Positions 15,813 to 23,914 of a stretch of 26,903 nucleotides of DNA are shown here, piece by piece. The stretch spans positions 1 to 26,903 of the forward strand of contig JBBIWA010000075.1 of NCBI GenBank assembly GCA_037439425.1, written 5' to 3'. Made by a program: the position numbers and the translations under genes. The number at the start of each line of letters is the position of its first letter. Position 1 is the first letter of the stretch. The stretch comes from JBBIWA01 sp037439425 (GTDB lineage: Bacteria > Acidobacteriota > Blastocatellia > RBC074). The notes beneath the pieces are model-generated. The model searched no databases. It was not told the DNA's origin and saw only the letters and a list, made by a program, of their open reading frames with translations.

Positions 15813-16210
15813 AATGAGAAATGAACCTCGAAGGGTGCGAAGAATCAGACCTCAGAGCGTGCGGACCGCTTATTGGTCTGATCCCTGAGGTCTTATTCTT
15901 GACGAGCTAGGTGGTTTGATTTTCATCATTTCTCTAGCGCCGTTGCCGCGAGGTCAATAACCGAGCTATCTGTGGGTCGAACAACTCACTATACTGCAGG
16001 CGGTATGAGATGAGTCTCTTTACTGCTGAAATAAAGACTCGCTCCCAAGCGATGCATCTTGCGCGCACAGCTCTCGCCAAGAACTACTTCCAAGCCACTC
16101 ACGCTGTCGGCTATGGATCAGCGCGCCAGAGGTGTACGCCATGGGTATCCCTACAAATTCAACTACTCTCCAACCATTCAACATTCAATCATCCAACCGG
16201 GGGGAAAAGC
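15813..16210 (+). other. Intergenic region between two secreted hydrolase genes
   Basis: The 398 bases hold one clear structure, the long hairpin at 15841-15899 (separate entry). The frame of the next gene is open back to an ATG at 16010, but those 67 residues have no recognisable fold and would bury the signal peptide, so they are treated as non-coding. TATACT at 15990-15995 could be a -10 box but has no fitting -35 hexamer. The last 50 bases are low-complexity words such as CAACCATTCAACATTCAATC. Confidence 0.5.
15841..15899 (+). terminator. Long hairpin, probable terminator
   Basis: AGAATCAGACCTCAG at 15841-15855 pairs with CTGAGGTCTTATTCT at 15885-15899 (14 of 15 pairs, one C-T mismatch) around a 29-base loop, starting 29 bases after the hydrolase stop. 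The right arm is U-rich but no clean U-run follows. TCAGACC at 15845-15851 can instead pair with GGTCTGA at 15875-15881, giving a competing fold. Confidence 0.5.
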
Positions 16211-17404
16211 ATGATTTGGAACTTTCTGATTGCCTTGCTGCTGCTTCAGGCGCTGGCCGCTTCAGAAAATCTCTTGGCGCAAACACCGGAGCAGCCAGCC
16301 ACGACAACGCCAGCCAAGAATGATTACAGCAAAGGTGAAGCGTGGCTCTGCCGTCCTGGCAGGCAAGACGCTTGTGCCGTTGATCTGACTACAACTATCA
16401 TCGCGGCCAACGGCAAATTAAGTGAGGAGAAATGGAAGGCCAATCCTAATGCGCCGATTGATTGCTTCTATGTCTATCCTACGGTTTCGCTTGACGCGAC
16501 CCCGAACAGCGATATGGTCGCCGGGCCGGAAGAATTCAATGTGATCAGGAGCCAACTGGCTCGCTTCGGCTCGCAGTGTCGAGTTTATGCGCCGCTTTAT
16601 CGGCAGGTGACGCTGACTGCTCTGCGCGCCAGTAGAGCCGGCAGACCCATGGCGGCCAATCGTGCTCTGGCTTACAACGATGTGCTGGATGCCTGGAAGT
16701 ATTATCTGGAACATGACAACCAAGGGCGCGGCGTCGTGTTGATCGGCCATTCACAAGGCTCCGGCGTGTTGACGCAACTCATCCGTAACGAGATTGACGG
16801 CAAACCAGTGCAGGAAAGGTTGGTCTCAGCACTGCTGCTCGGCACGAACCTGGCTGTTCCAAAGGGAAAGGATGTTGGTGGCGCCTTCAAAAACATCCCA
16901 CTCTGTCGCTCAGCTTCGCAAACAGGCTGCGCAATTGCGTATGTCTCGTTCCGCGCCAATATGCCGCCGCCTGCCAATAGTCTGTTTGGACGTGTGCCGG
17001 GCGAGGCAATGGAAGCTGCTTGTACAAATCCAGCCGCACTGGGTGGTGGCAGCGGAGAGCTGCGTGCCTATTTGAGCACCAGGCGTGTGAGTACTTCATC
17101 GGCTGCCGAGCCACCTGCTTGGGTCACACCAGCGCAACCGATCAAAACACCCTTTGTCAGCCTCCCTGGATTGCTGACGGCTGAGTGTGTCTCGAATGAA
17201 AAAGGCTCTTACCTGGCCGTTACAGTGCATGGCAACCCGGCTGATCCGCGCACCGACGACATTGCCGGCGATGTTGTGATAAACGGGCAGGTGCAGGCCG
17301 AGTGGGGATTGCACCTGATTGACGTCAATCTGGCGATGGGCAATCTGGTCAACATCGTCAAGCAGCAAGCGAAAGCCTATCTGGCAAAACAGAAGAAGAA
17401 ATAA
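16211..17404 (+). CDS. Secreted DUF3089 alpha/beta hydrolase (lipase-like)
   Basis: A 397-aa exported protein. The signal peptide is residues 1-23 (hydrophobic ALLLLQALAA, cleavage near LLAQT). The body matches DUF3089: WLCRPG at 45-50, DCFYVYPTVSLD at 84-95, CRVYAPLYRQVTL at 123-135, AYNDVLDAWKYYL at 154-166 and the nucleophile elbow GHSQGSG with S181. Members are alpha/beta hydrolases related to lipases, with no established substrate. Several cysteines suggest disulfides in the periplasm or outside. The ATG at 16211 is chosen for the GGGGGGAAAAGC upstream and the signal peptide. Confidence 0.88.
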   Translation: MIWNFLIALLLLQALAASENLLAQTPEQPATTTPAKNDYSKGEAWLCRPGRQDACAVDLTTTIIAANGKLSEEKWKANPNAPIDCFYVYPTVSLDATPNSDMVAGPEEFNVIRSQLARFGSQCRVYAPLYRQVTLTALRASRAGRPMAANRALAYNDVLDAWKYYLEHDNQGRGVVLIGHSQGSGVLTQLIRNEIDGKPVQERLVSALLLGTNLAVPKGKDVGGAFKNIPLCRSASQTGCAIAYVSFRANMPPPANSLFGRVPGEAMEAACTNPAALGGGSGELRAYLSTRRVSTSSAAEPPAWVTPAQPIKTPFVSLPGLLTAECVSNEKGSYLAVTVHGNPADPRTDDIAGDVVINGQVQAEWGLHLIDVNLAMGNLVNIVKQQAKAYLAKQKKK

Positions 17405-17524
17405 GACTGGCTATGTCTGCGGTCGATAAGACCGGCCGTGCTTGCGGTCGAAATTTCAACAGAAGAATTATCAATTCAAAGGAGGGCGCAGGTAGTCACG
17501 GACGGCGCTCTGAAAAGATGGAAG

Positions 17525-17633
17525 CCTGGGTACGCACGCTTGTGAGCGTGCTTAGTCTGAAAGCAACGGCTCGCCTAACGAAAAACGGCATGCTTAATGA
17601 AGAAAGGCACGCAAGGATGCGTGCGTACCCAGG
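17525..17633 (+). repeat. Palindromic MITE/REP-like element, full copy
   Basis: A 109-base element with perfect 15-base terminal inverted repeats: CCTGGGTACGCACGC at 17525-17539 and GCGTGCGTACCCAGG at 17619-17633. Nested hairpins are GCACGCT-TGTG-AGCGTGC at 17534-17551 and GCACGCA-AGGA-TGCGTGC at 17607-17624. The core TGCTTAATGAAGA and the right hairpin are shared with the array at 14641-14865, while the middle differs. No target-site duplication is obvious. It ends 23 bases before the next start codon, so it lies in that gene's leader. Confidence 0.85.
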
Positions 17634-17656
17634 GATTTTTTGAGGAGTAATGAAAG

Positions 17657-18571
17657 ATGACAACAATCAAGCGTGCACTTCTGCTCTCAATTGTCTATTT
17701 GTTAGCCCTGGGCACCGCTCAGCGGGTCGCTGCCCAGGCTCAAGTTGAGATCTTCCCGGATGTGGTTTACGGTCACAAAGACGGGATGGCTTTGACCTTT
17801 GATGTGATCAAGCCTAAGACCAATGCCAACGGTGCAGCGGTCCTCTTTATGGTCAGCGGCGGCTGGGTTTCAACCTACGTCCCGCCATCACGGATGGCCG
17901 AACGGTTCCAGGATCTATTGACCAAAGGCTTCACTGTTATTCCTGTGCGGCATGGCAGCAGTCCGAAATACGTTATTCCCGAGATCGTCTCGGACGTGCG
18001 GCGTGCGGTGCGCTTCATTCGCTTTAACGCCAGGACGTGGGGCATTGATCCCAATCGGCTGGGCGTCTTCGGCGGTAGCGCGGGTGGACATCTGGCGCTC
18101 CTGCTTGGGGCGGCTTCCAATAATGGCGACCCCAACGCCAAAGAAGACTTTATGAAAGAGAGCGACCGCGTCGCTTCGGTGGTAGCCTACTTTCCTCCGG
18201 TTGACCTCCGCCCACTGGCGCGTGGCGTTAATCCCCAACCTACAGGCGGAACGCTTGATCGGTTCCCGGCATTAAACTTTGACAAAGAGAAAGCGGCCGA
18301 TTACTCGCCCATCGTTCACGTCTCACCAGACGATCCGCCCACGTTGCTCGTTCACGGCGACAAGGACGATTTGGTTCCGATCAGCAACAGTAAGATTATT
18401 TACGAAGCGTTTCAAAGGAATAACGTCAAGACCCAATTCCTCGTCATTGAGGGCGCCGGCCATGGATTTCGCGGCGAACACGCCAAGCGCGCCAGCGCCG
18501 CGATGGTGGCTTGGTTTGAACAAACCCTGCTCAAAGCGGGTGGGGCTCAATCAGAGAGCGTGCAAAAATGA
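17657..18571 (+). CDS. Secreted alpha/beta hydrolase (esterase, BD-FAE/HSL-like)
   Basis: A 304-aa exported esterase-like protein. Signal peptide about 1-26 (cleavage near AAQA). The nucleophile elbow is GGSAGG with S141, preceded by FNARTWGIDPNRLGVFGG as in carboxylesterase-type hydrolases; the acid is D237 in HGDKDDLVP and the histidine H269 in GAGHGF. MVSGGW at 65-70 replaces the HGGG oxyanion motif of the hormone-sensitive-lipase group. Its substrate is unknown. GAGGAG nine bases upstream supports the start, and the palindromic element lies directly before it. It converges with the amidohydrolase gene, only 11 bases apart. Confidence 0.88.
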   Translation: MTTIKRALLLSIVYLLALGTAQRVAAQAQVEIFPDVVYGHKDGMALTFDVIKPKTNANGAAVLFMVSGGWVSTYVPPSRMAERFQDLLTKGFTVIPVRHGSSPKYVIPEIVSDVRRAVRFIRFNARTWGIDPNRLGVFGGSAGGHLALLLGAASNNGDPNAKEDFMKESDRVASVVAYFPPVDLRPLARGVNPQPTGGTLDRFPALNFDKEKAADYSPIVHVSPDDPPTLLVHGDKDDLVPISNSKIIYEAFQRNNVKTQFLVIEGAGHGFRGEHAKRASAAMVAWFEQTLLKAGGAQSESVQK

Positions 18572-18582
18572 GACGAGCGATC

Positions 18583-19908
18583 TTATCCGATCACTCTCGG
18601 GATCCGCTCTGACTGTTGGCGCACCTGGCGACGCAGGCGATGCCAATCGACGGTGAGGACGCGTCCGTCGCGTACCACGGGCACGCCGCCGATGATGGTG
18701 TCGCGCGCTTCGGCAGTCGAGTAGACTAGATGGGCGTAGACATCGTAGACCGGAGCGCGCTCCAGTTGCGCTACGCCAGTGTCAACGATCGCCAGGTCGG
18801 CGAGCTTGCCCACTTCGATTGAGCCAAGCTGCTCTTCCATGCCCAAAGCTCTCGCTCCGCCAATGGTCGCCATCGCGAAGATTTCACGCGCGGCCACGGC
18901 ATCGGCGCGCCGATGATGCAGCTTGGCCAGTCGCGCCGCGGTCGCCATCTCATCAAAGAGATTGGTCGTCGGAGCCGAAGCGGCCCCATCGGTTCCCAAT
19001 CCCAAACGGATGCCTTTGTCAAGCATCCGGCGAATCGGGGCCGCGCCTGAAGCCAGGTTCATGTTCGAGCGAGGACAATGTGCCACTCCGGCATTCTTCT
19101 CCTTGAGCAAAGCCAGTTCGCCCGACTGCGGATGGACCACGTGAGCGGCCAACACTTTGACCTCGAACAGACCTTCGCGCGCCACGTAATGGATCGGCGT
19201 GGCACCGTATCGCTTGAGGATCTCATCCACTTCGTGGCGGGTCTCAGCCAGATGAATGAGCAAAGGCGTTTCTGTCAGCTCAGCCAGTTCGCGTGCGGCT
19301 CTGAGCGTGGGCGGCGAACAGGTGTAAGTCGCATGAGGAGCGACCGCTGGCGTGATGCGGGGATGGCCTTTCCATTCGCCAATGAAGCGTTCGGCCAGCT
19401 TGACGGCTTCGGCTCCACCGCCGGGCGCGTCCGGCGTCGGCTGGTCCATGACCGTTTCACCCAACACTGCCCGAATGCCGAGCGTGTCAGCTTCGCGCGC
19501 AATCACCCACTCATAGAAGAACATATCCGCGAAGGTGGTGATCCCACCCAGCAACATCTCAATGATCGAAAGCCGCGCCCCGACTTTAACGAAGTCTTCG
19601 TCCACACACGCGCGCTCAATGGGAAAGATCGCTTCGCTCAGCCAGCGGTTCAAAGGCAAGCCATCGCCGATGCCGCGCAACAACGAATGCGGGACGTGGG
19701 TGTGTGCGTTGATCAAGCCCGGAATAACGACCGCCTCAGTCGCGTCTATCGTCTGGCGCGCGGTCCATCCGGCAGGTAACTCTCCGACCTGGCAGACTTG
19801 TGCAATGCGGCCTTCGCGCACTGCCACGGCCGCGCGCTCCAATACCTCAAAATCCGCGTTCATTGTAACGACCGTGGCGTTGAGAATCACTAGATCGAAG
19901 TCGTTCAT
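18583..19908 (-). CDS. Amidohydrolase, MtaD/Trz-type (probable MTA/SAH deaminase)
   Basis: A 441-aa cytoplasmic metal-dependent hydrolase of the amidohydrolase superfamily. Metal and catalytic motifs are HTH at 69-71 (with VPHSLLRG after it), H192 in APHATY, HLAE with H219 and E222, AHVVH at 255-259, SNMNLASG at 281-288 and GTDG with D307. This set is typical of the 5-methylthioadenosine/S-adenosylhomocysteine deaminase and chlorohydrolase (AtzA/TrzA) group, which converts amino groups on purines or triazines to hydroxyls. Nucleoside deamination is the best guess; other substrates are possible. AAAGGTGG eight bases before the ATG supports the start. No related pathway genes are adjacent. Confidence 0.9.
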   Translation of the reverse strand: MNDFDLVILNATVVTMNADFEVLERAAVAVREGRIAQVCQVGELPAGWTARQTIDATEAVVIPGLINAHTHVPHSLLRGIGDGLPLNRWLSEAIFPIERACVDEDFVKVGARLSIIEMLLGGITTFADMFFYEWVIAREADTLGIRAVLGETVMDQPTPDAPGGGAEAVKLAERFIGEWKGHPRITPAVAPHATYTCSPPTLRAARELAELTETPLLIHLAETRHEVDEILKRYGATPIHYVAREGLFEVKVLAAHVVHPQSGELALLKEKNAGVAHCPRSNMNLASGAAPIRRMLDKGIRLGLGTDGAASAPTTNLFDEMATAARLAKLHHRRADAVAAREIFAMATIGGARALGMEEQLGSIEVGKLADLAIVDTGVAQLERAPVYDVYAHLVYSTAEARDTIIGGVPVVRDGRVLTVDWHRLRRQVRQQSERIPRVIG

Positions 19909-20256
19909 CTTGAAACCACCTTTCGGACTGCCATCCGGGAGAGACTAGTATACACAAAACCTGATCCCATCTCTCGCTGCGGCAGTTGACCAGAGCGCAC
20001 CGAAGTCGCGCGCCACTTAACCTACATTGTGATTGGCCGAGCCTTTCCGCGCCTTCCGGTCTGCCGCACACCTGAGGCTCGCGCCCCTGCTGCCGATCAG
20101 TGCTAGCACCATCTTCAGCTCACCAGGACCACGAGGGCAGATATTTTGATTTCACTTCTTTGCCGGCCTTTTCAGATGATATAATGGCTCCGCCCCCAGT
20201 AAAGCTCTATTGAAAGGTCGGCTTTGTCCGAGGTTCAATTCTGTAGAAGGTCTCTC
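19909..20256. other. Divergent intergenic region between amidohydrolase and VWA genes
   Basis: The 348 bases hold no gene. On the plus strand the TATAAT-type promoter at 20177-20185 serves the VWA gene. On the minus strand TATACT (plus-strand AGTATA at 19947-19952) is well placed, about 35 bases before the amidohydrolase start, as a -10 box, but no good -35 hexamer accompanies it. The middle is GC-rich without recognised motifs. Confidence 0.5.
20177..20185 (+). promoter_or_regulatory. Extended -10 promoter for the VWA gene
   Basis: TGATATAAT is a perfect TATAAT box (20180-20185) with the upstream TG of an extended -10 element. No consensus -35 hexamer sits 16-18 bases upstream, which fits extended -10 promoters. 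The start codon is about 70 bases downstream. Confidence 0.5.
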
Positions 20257-21315
20257 ATGCGCGATTACAGATCATCACCGCTTGTGATTCTCTGGCTCAT
20301 CTTTTCACTCTCTGCCCTGAATCTAGTAGTAGCCCAGCAACCGGCGCCACCGCGCGAACCAGCCAAAAAAGAGCCACAACGCCGAGGGGCAGTGGCTGAA
20401 CAGCCGCAAGACCTGAGCCGGGAAACCATCCGGATCGAGACCGACCTGGTTCAGCTCGACGTGACTGTGATTGACCAGAATGGTCAACCAGTCTTAGACC
20501 TGACCAAAGAGGATTTCACAGTCTACGAGGACAAGGTGCAACAAACGATCGAGTCGGTCAGCCGCGAGGAAGTCCCTATCAGTCTGGGGTTGGTCATCGA
20601 CACCTCGGGCAGCATGCGGATGAAACTTCAGACCGTCTCGGAAGCGGCCTCGAGCTTGATCAAGCAGCTGCAAGCCAATGATGAAGCCTTCATCGCGCAG
20701 TTCAAGCTCGAGCCGGAGCTGGTTGCGGATTTCACGCGCGATAAGCGCGAACTCGAAGACGCGCTGGGCGAGCTCTTCACCGGCGGGGGGACGGCTTTGT
20801 TAGACGCCATCATTGCGACCTCAGATTACGCTCAACAGCGAGGCAAACAGCGGCGCAAAGCGCTCGTGGTGATTACCGACGGCCTGGAAAAGAATAGCTC
20901 GGTCAAAGAAAGAGAGGTCATGGAGGCGATCAAAGAAAACGAAGTGCAACTCTATCTGGTCGGTTTCATTGATGAGGAAGAACCCCAAAGCCTCTTTGGC
21001 AGATCACCGGCCAAAAAAGCCAGGGAGTTACTCAACCGCCTGGCTGAAGATTCCGGAGGGCGCGCCTTCTTTCCCAAAGATGTGAGTGAGATGCCAGCCA
21101 TCGCCGCCCAGATCACCAAAGACCTGCGCACCCAGTACGTGATCAGTTACTATCCGAGCAACGACAAACGAGATGGTTCCTTCCGCCGGGTCCAGGTGGT
21201 GGTTAGCCCCAAAGGTAAGCGCAAACTGATCGCGCGCACCCGGCAAGGTTACTATGCGCGCAAGGATAAGACGACCACACAGGAGGTCAGTACCAAGACT
21301 ACATCACACAACTGA
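20257..21315 (+). CDS. Secreted VWA-domain protein (acidobacterial VWFA-related type)
   Basis: A 352-aa exported protein. Signal peptide is residues 1-26 (cleavage near VVAQQ), then a Pro/Lys/Arg-rich linker to about 55. A small beta domain (IRIETDLVQLDVTVID then LTKEDFTVYED, 58-92) leads into a von Willebrand A domain at about 107-300 with an intact metal-ion-dependent adhesion site: DTSGS at 115-119, T179 in GGTAL, and D208 in ITDG. This arrangement matches the VWFA-related acidobacterial family (TIGR03436), whose role is unknown; protein-protein adhesion outside the membrane is likely. AGAAGG upstream supports the ATG at 20257; a TTG at 20224 in the same frame is less likely. The next gene may overlap its end. 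Confidence 0.88.
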   Translation: MRDYRSSPLVILWLIFSLSALNLVVAQQPAPPREPAKKEPQRRGAVAEQPQDLSRETIRIETDLVQLDVTVIDQNGQPVLDLTKEDFTVYEDKVQQTIESVSREEVPISLGLVIDTSGSMRMKLQTVSEAASSLIKQLQANDEAFIAQFKLEPELVADFTRDKRELEDALGELFTGGGTALLDAIIATSDYAQQRGKQRRKALVVITDGLEKNSSVKEREVMEAIKENEVQLYLVGFIDEEEPQSLFGRSPAKKARELLNRLAEDSGGRAFFPKDVSEMPAIAAQITKDLRTQYVISYYPSNDKRDGSFRRVQVVVSPKGKRKLIARTRQGYYARKDKTTTQEVSTKTTSHN

Positions 21316-23887
21316 TCATTTGAACAGACCCCCTTGCCCCGGATCAGAGACCAGGTTGCCCTACGAGCTGGATCCAGCTCCAGCTATTCAAGAATTACTC
21401 CCAGAGTTCGATAAAACTATTGACAGCTGTGGCCCCGAGAGGACAAGCGGCTTGATTTCCTGGCAACGCGAATTGGCAACCATTAGCAACCAAAAGACCC
21501 TCGCCCCAGAGCAACCACGGACCCAAGCGCCACTGCCTGCTAACGAAGCGGCGCGCCTGGCCGCGTTAGCCCAGTATGCCATCCTCGAAACGGAACCAGA
21601 GGAAATACTTGACGAACTGGCTCGTCTGGCAGCCCACGTCTGCTCGGCGCCCATCGCGCTGCTGGGATTCATCACAGCCGATCACCTCTGGTACAAATCA
21701 ACCGTGGGTTGGCAGCCCACTTCAACCGAGCGCACCGACTCTCCCTGCGCCTGGGCCATTCTCGGATCAGACCTCCTGATAGTTTCTGATCTGTTGCAGG
21801 ATGAGAGATTCAAAGCTAGTTCGTGGCTTGCCGCCCATCCGGAACTGCGCTTCTATGCGGGTGCGCCGTTGATCACGCCGGAAGGCCACGCCATCGGCAC
21901 GCTCTGTGTCCTCGATCAGCGCCCACGAAAGCTGAATTCGGCGCAAGCCAGAGCGCTCAGAATCCTCTCCCACGCCGTCATGGCGCAGCTTGAACTCCGC
22001 CGCCAGAGGCTCGCTCTCAAACGGCTGGAAACCGAGTGCGAGTATCTAGAAAAGATGACATTCCTGAACGAGCAGGTGGTGAAACAAGCTGAACGAGAAA
22101 AAGCCGAACTGCTTAAACTCAATCAGCGACTCAAACGGCAGTTGTCCGAGCGAAGGCAGGCTTTCGAGTCGTTAGCCATCAGAGAGCAGCGCTTAGAGCT
22201 GGTTGCCCGCGCCACCACTGATGGGCTGTGGGATTGGGACCTGAGAACCAATGAAGTCTATTACTGCCCGCGCTGGAAGGCGATGCTCGGCTACCAGGAG
22301 CACGAAATCGGCTCCAGCCCCGAAGAGTGGTTGAGTCGCATCCATCCAGATGACCTCAAAAAATTCCAGACCGACAAGGCTGCTCATCTGGAAGGCCTGA
22401 CCCCACATCTTCAAAACGAACACCGTCTGCGGCATCGTCAGGGGACTTACCGCTGGATGTTGTGCCGGGGGCAAGCGATTCGAAATGAGAAGGGAGAAGT
22501 TTTTCGCCTGACCGGCTCGCTCAGCGATCTGACCGGGCGCCGCAGCGTGGAGCTGAGATCGTCTCAGCAAGCAGCTCACGATCTGCTCACGGGGCTGCCC
22601 AACAGGTCTTCCTTCCTGAAGCGACTCCGGCGACAGCTTAAGCGCACCCGGTTGGGCACAGATTACCTGTTCGCATTGCTGTTGCTGGATGTAGATCATT
22701 TCCAAGCTATCAATGAGCGTCTGGGACATCAGTTTGGCGACCAGCTTCTGGCTGCGATTGCTGGGCGGCTGAAAGACTGTCTGCGTCCCGGCGATATGGT
22801 GGCGCGCGTAGGGGGCAATGAATTCGGGATTATTCTTGATCACCTCTCGCAGGTGGCTGATGCCACGCCGGTGGCTGAACGCATTCAAAAGGAGTTGACG
22901 CGGCCTTTCCAGACTCAGGGGCAGGAGGTCCTCACCTCGGTCAGCATTGGAATCACCTCCAGCGCGACTCCGTACGAGCAGCCGGAAGATATGCTGCGGG
23001 ATGCTGAGACAGCCGTGCAGCGAGCTAAGGAGCAGGGACGCGGGCGTTGTGAATTCTTCGATCGCGACCTAGCCAGCCGCCCAACTTTGTTACGACGACC
23101 GGAGACCGAGTTGCGCCAGGCGCTGGCTCGCAATCAATTTCGCGTCTATTACCAGCCGATCATTTCTCTGGGAAACTGGCACATCAGCGGCTTCGAGGCG
23201 CTCATTCGCTGGAATCATCCAGATCAAGGACCGATTTCACCGATGCAGTTCATCCCGCTGGCGGAAGAGACGGGCCTGATCATTCCGATAGGTCAATGGA
23301 TTCTGCGCGAGGCCTGCCGCCAGCTGTGCCAATGGCAGGCAGAATTTCCCTCTAACCCGCCTCTGAGCATCAGCGTCAATCTCTCAGGCAAACAGTTCGC
23401 TCAGCCCGACCTGATCGAAAAAATTAGCCAGATTTTGACCGACACTGGTCTGGCTCCTGATTCGCTCAAGCTCGAGATTACCGAAAGCGCGATCATTGAG
23501 AATCCTGAAGCCGCCGCCGACATGCTGCGGCAGCTTAAGCAACTCGGCATTCGCATCTCGCTGGATGATTTCGGAACGGGTTATTCCTCACTCAGCTATC
23601 TGCATCGCTTCCCGATTGACACCTTAAAGATCGATCGCTCTTTTATCACCCAGATGGAGCTGCCCCAAAATTCCGAGATCGTTCAGACCATCGTCACACT
23701 GGCCAGCAATCTAGGCATGGATGTGATTGCGGAAGGAGTAGAAAAAGGAGAGCAGATCGTTCAGCTCACCGGGATGAACTGCGCATATGTGCAGGGCTAT
23801 CTCTTCTCCAAACCCCTTGACAGTGAATCCGTCAGGGAGTTATTGAAGCAGACCCTCCTGCAAGGAGCCATCCAGCGCCACAAGTGA
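21254..23887 (+). CDS. GAF-PAS-GGDEF-EAL c-di-GMP signalling protein, degenerate GGDEF
   Basis: A soluble protein of up to 877 aa. Domains: GAF (about 115-250, with PIALLGFITADHLWYKS and GTLCVLDQRP), coiled coil (250-310), PAS/PAC (about 315-430), GGDEF (435-605) and EAL (615-865). The GGDEF active-site motif reads GGNEF (520-524), replacing the acidic metal ligand with Asn, so cyclase activity is probably lost. The EAL domain looks intact: EALIRW at 648-653, ISVNLSGKQF, EITES at 741-745, DDFGTGYSSLSYL at 771-783 and AEGVE at 826-830. It is therefore probably a phosphodiesterase with a regulatory GGDEF. The start is uncertain: the ATG overlaps the VWA gene by 62 bases, while a TTG at 21452 with GAGAGGA upstream would give 811 aa and keeps all domains. 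Confidence 0.88.
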   Translation: MRARIRRPHRRSVPRLHHTTDHLNRPPCPGSETRLPYELDPAPAIQELLPEFDKTIDSCGPERTSGLISWQRELATISNQKTLAPEQPRTQAPLPANEAARLAALAQYAILETEPEEILDELARLAAHVCSAPIALLGFITADHLWYKSTVGWQPTSTERTDSPCAWAILGSDLLIVSDLLQDERFKASSWLAAHPELRFYAGAPLITPEGHAIGTLCVLDQRPRKLNSAQARALRILSHAVMAQLELRRQRLALKRLETECEYLEKMTFLNEQVVKQAEREKAELLKLNQRLKRQLSERRQAFESLAIREQRLELVARATTDGLWDWDLRTNEVYYCPRWKAMLGYQEHEIGSSPEEWLSRIHPDDLKKFQTDKAAHLEGLTPHLQNEHRLRHRQGTYRWMLCRGQAIRNEKGEVFRLTGSLSDLTGRRSVELRSSQQAAHDLLTGLPNRSSFLKRLRRQLKRTRLGTDYLFALLLLDVDHFQAINERLGHQFGDQLLAAIAGRLKDCLRPGDMVARVGGNEFGIILDHLSQVADATPVAERIQKELTRPFQTQGQEVLTSVSIGITSSATPYEQPEDMLRDAETAVQRAKEQGRGRCEFFDRDLASRPTLLRRPETELRQALARNQFRVYYQPIISLGNWHISGFEALIRWNHPDQGPISPMQFIPLAEETGLIIPIGQWILREACRQLCQWQAEFPSNPPLSISVNLSGKQFAQPDLIEKISQILTDTGLAPDSLKLEITESAIIENPEAAADMLRQLKQLGIRISLDDFGTGYSSLSYLHRFPIDTLKIDRSFITQMELPQNSEIVQTIVTLASNLGMDVIAEGVEKGEQIVQLTGMNCAYVQGYLFSKPLDSESVRELLKQTLLQGAIQRHK

Positions 23888-23914
23888 GCCGCAAGGCTGG
23901 CTAAAGCTGCGACG

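Noticed and set aside
16010..16210. N-terminal extension of the DUF3089 protein from an ATG at 16010
   Set aside because: It would place 67 unfamiliar residues before a clear signal peptide, and a good ribosome-binding site precedes the ATG at 16211.
19078..19779. Plus-strand 233-codon frame opposite the amidohydrolase
   Set aside because: Antisense shadow of a gene whose HTH, HLAE and GTDG metal motifs are all present.
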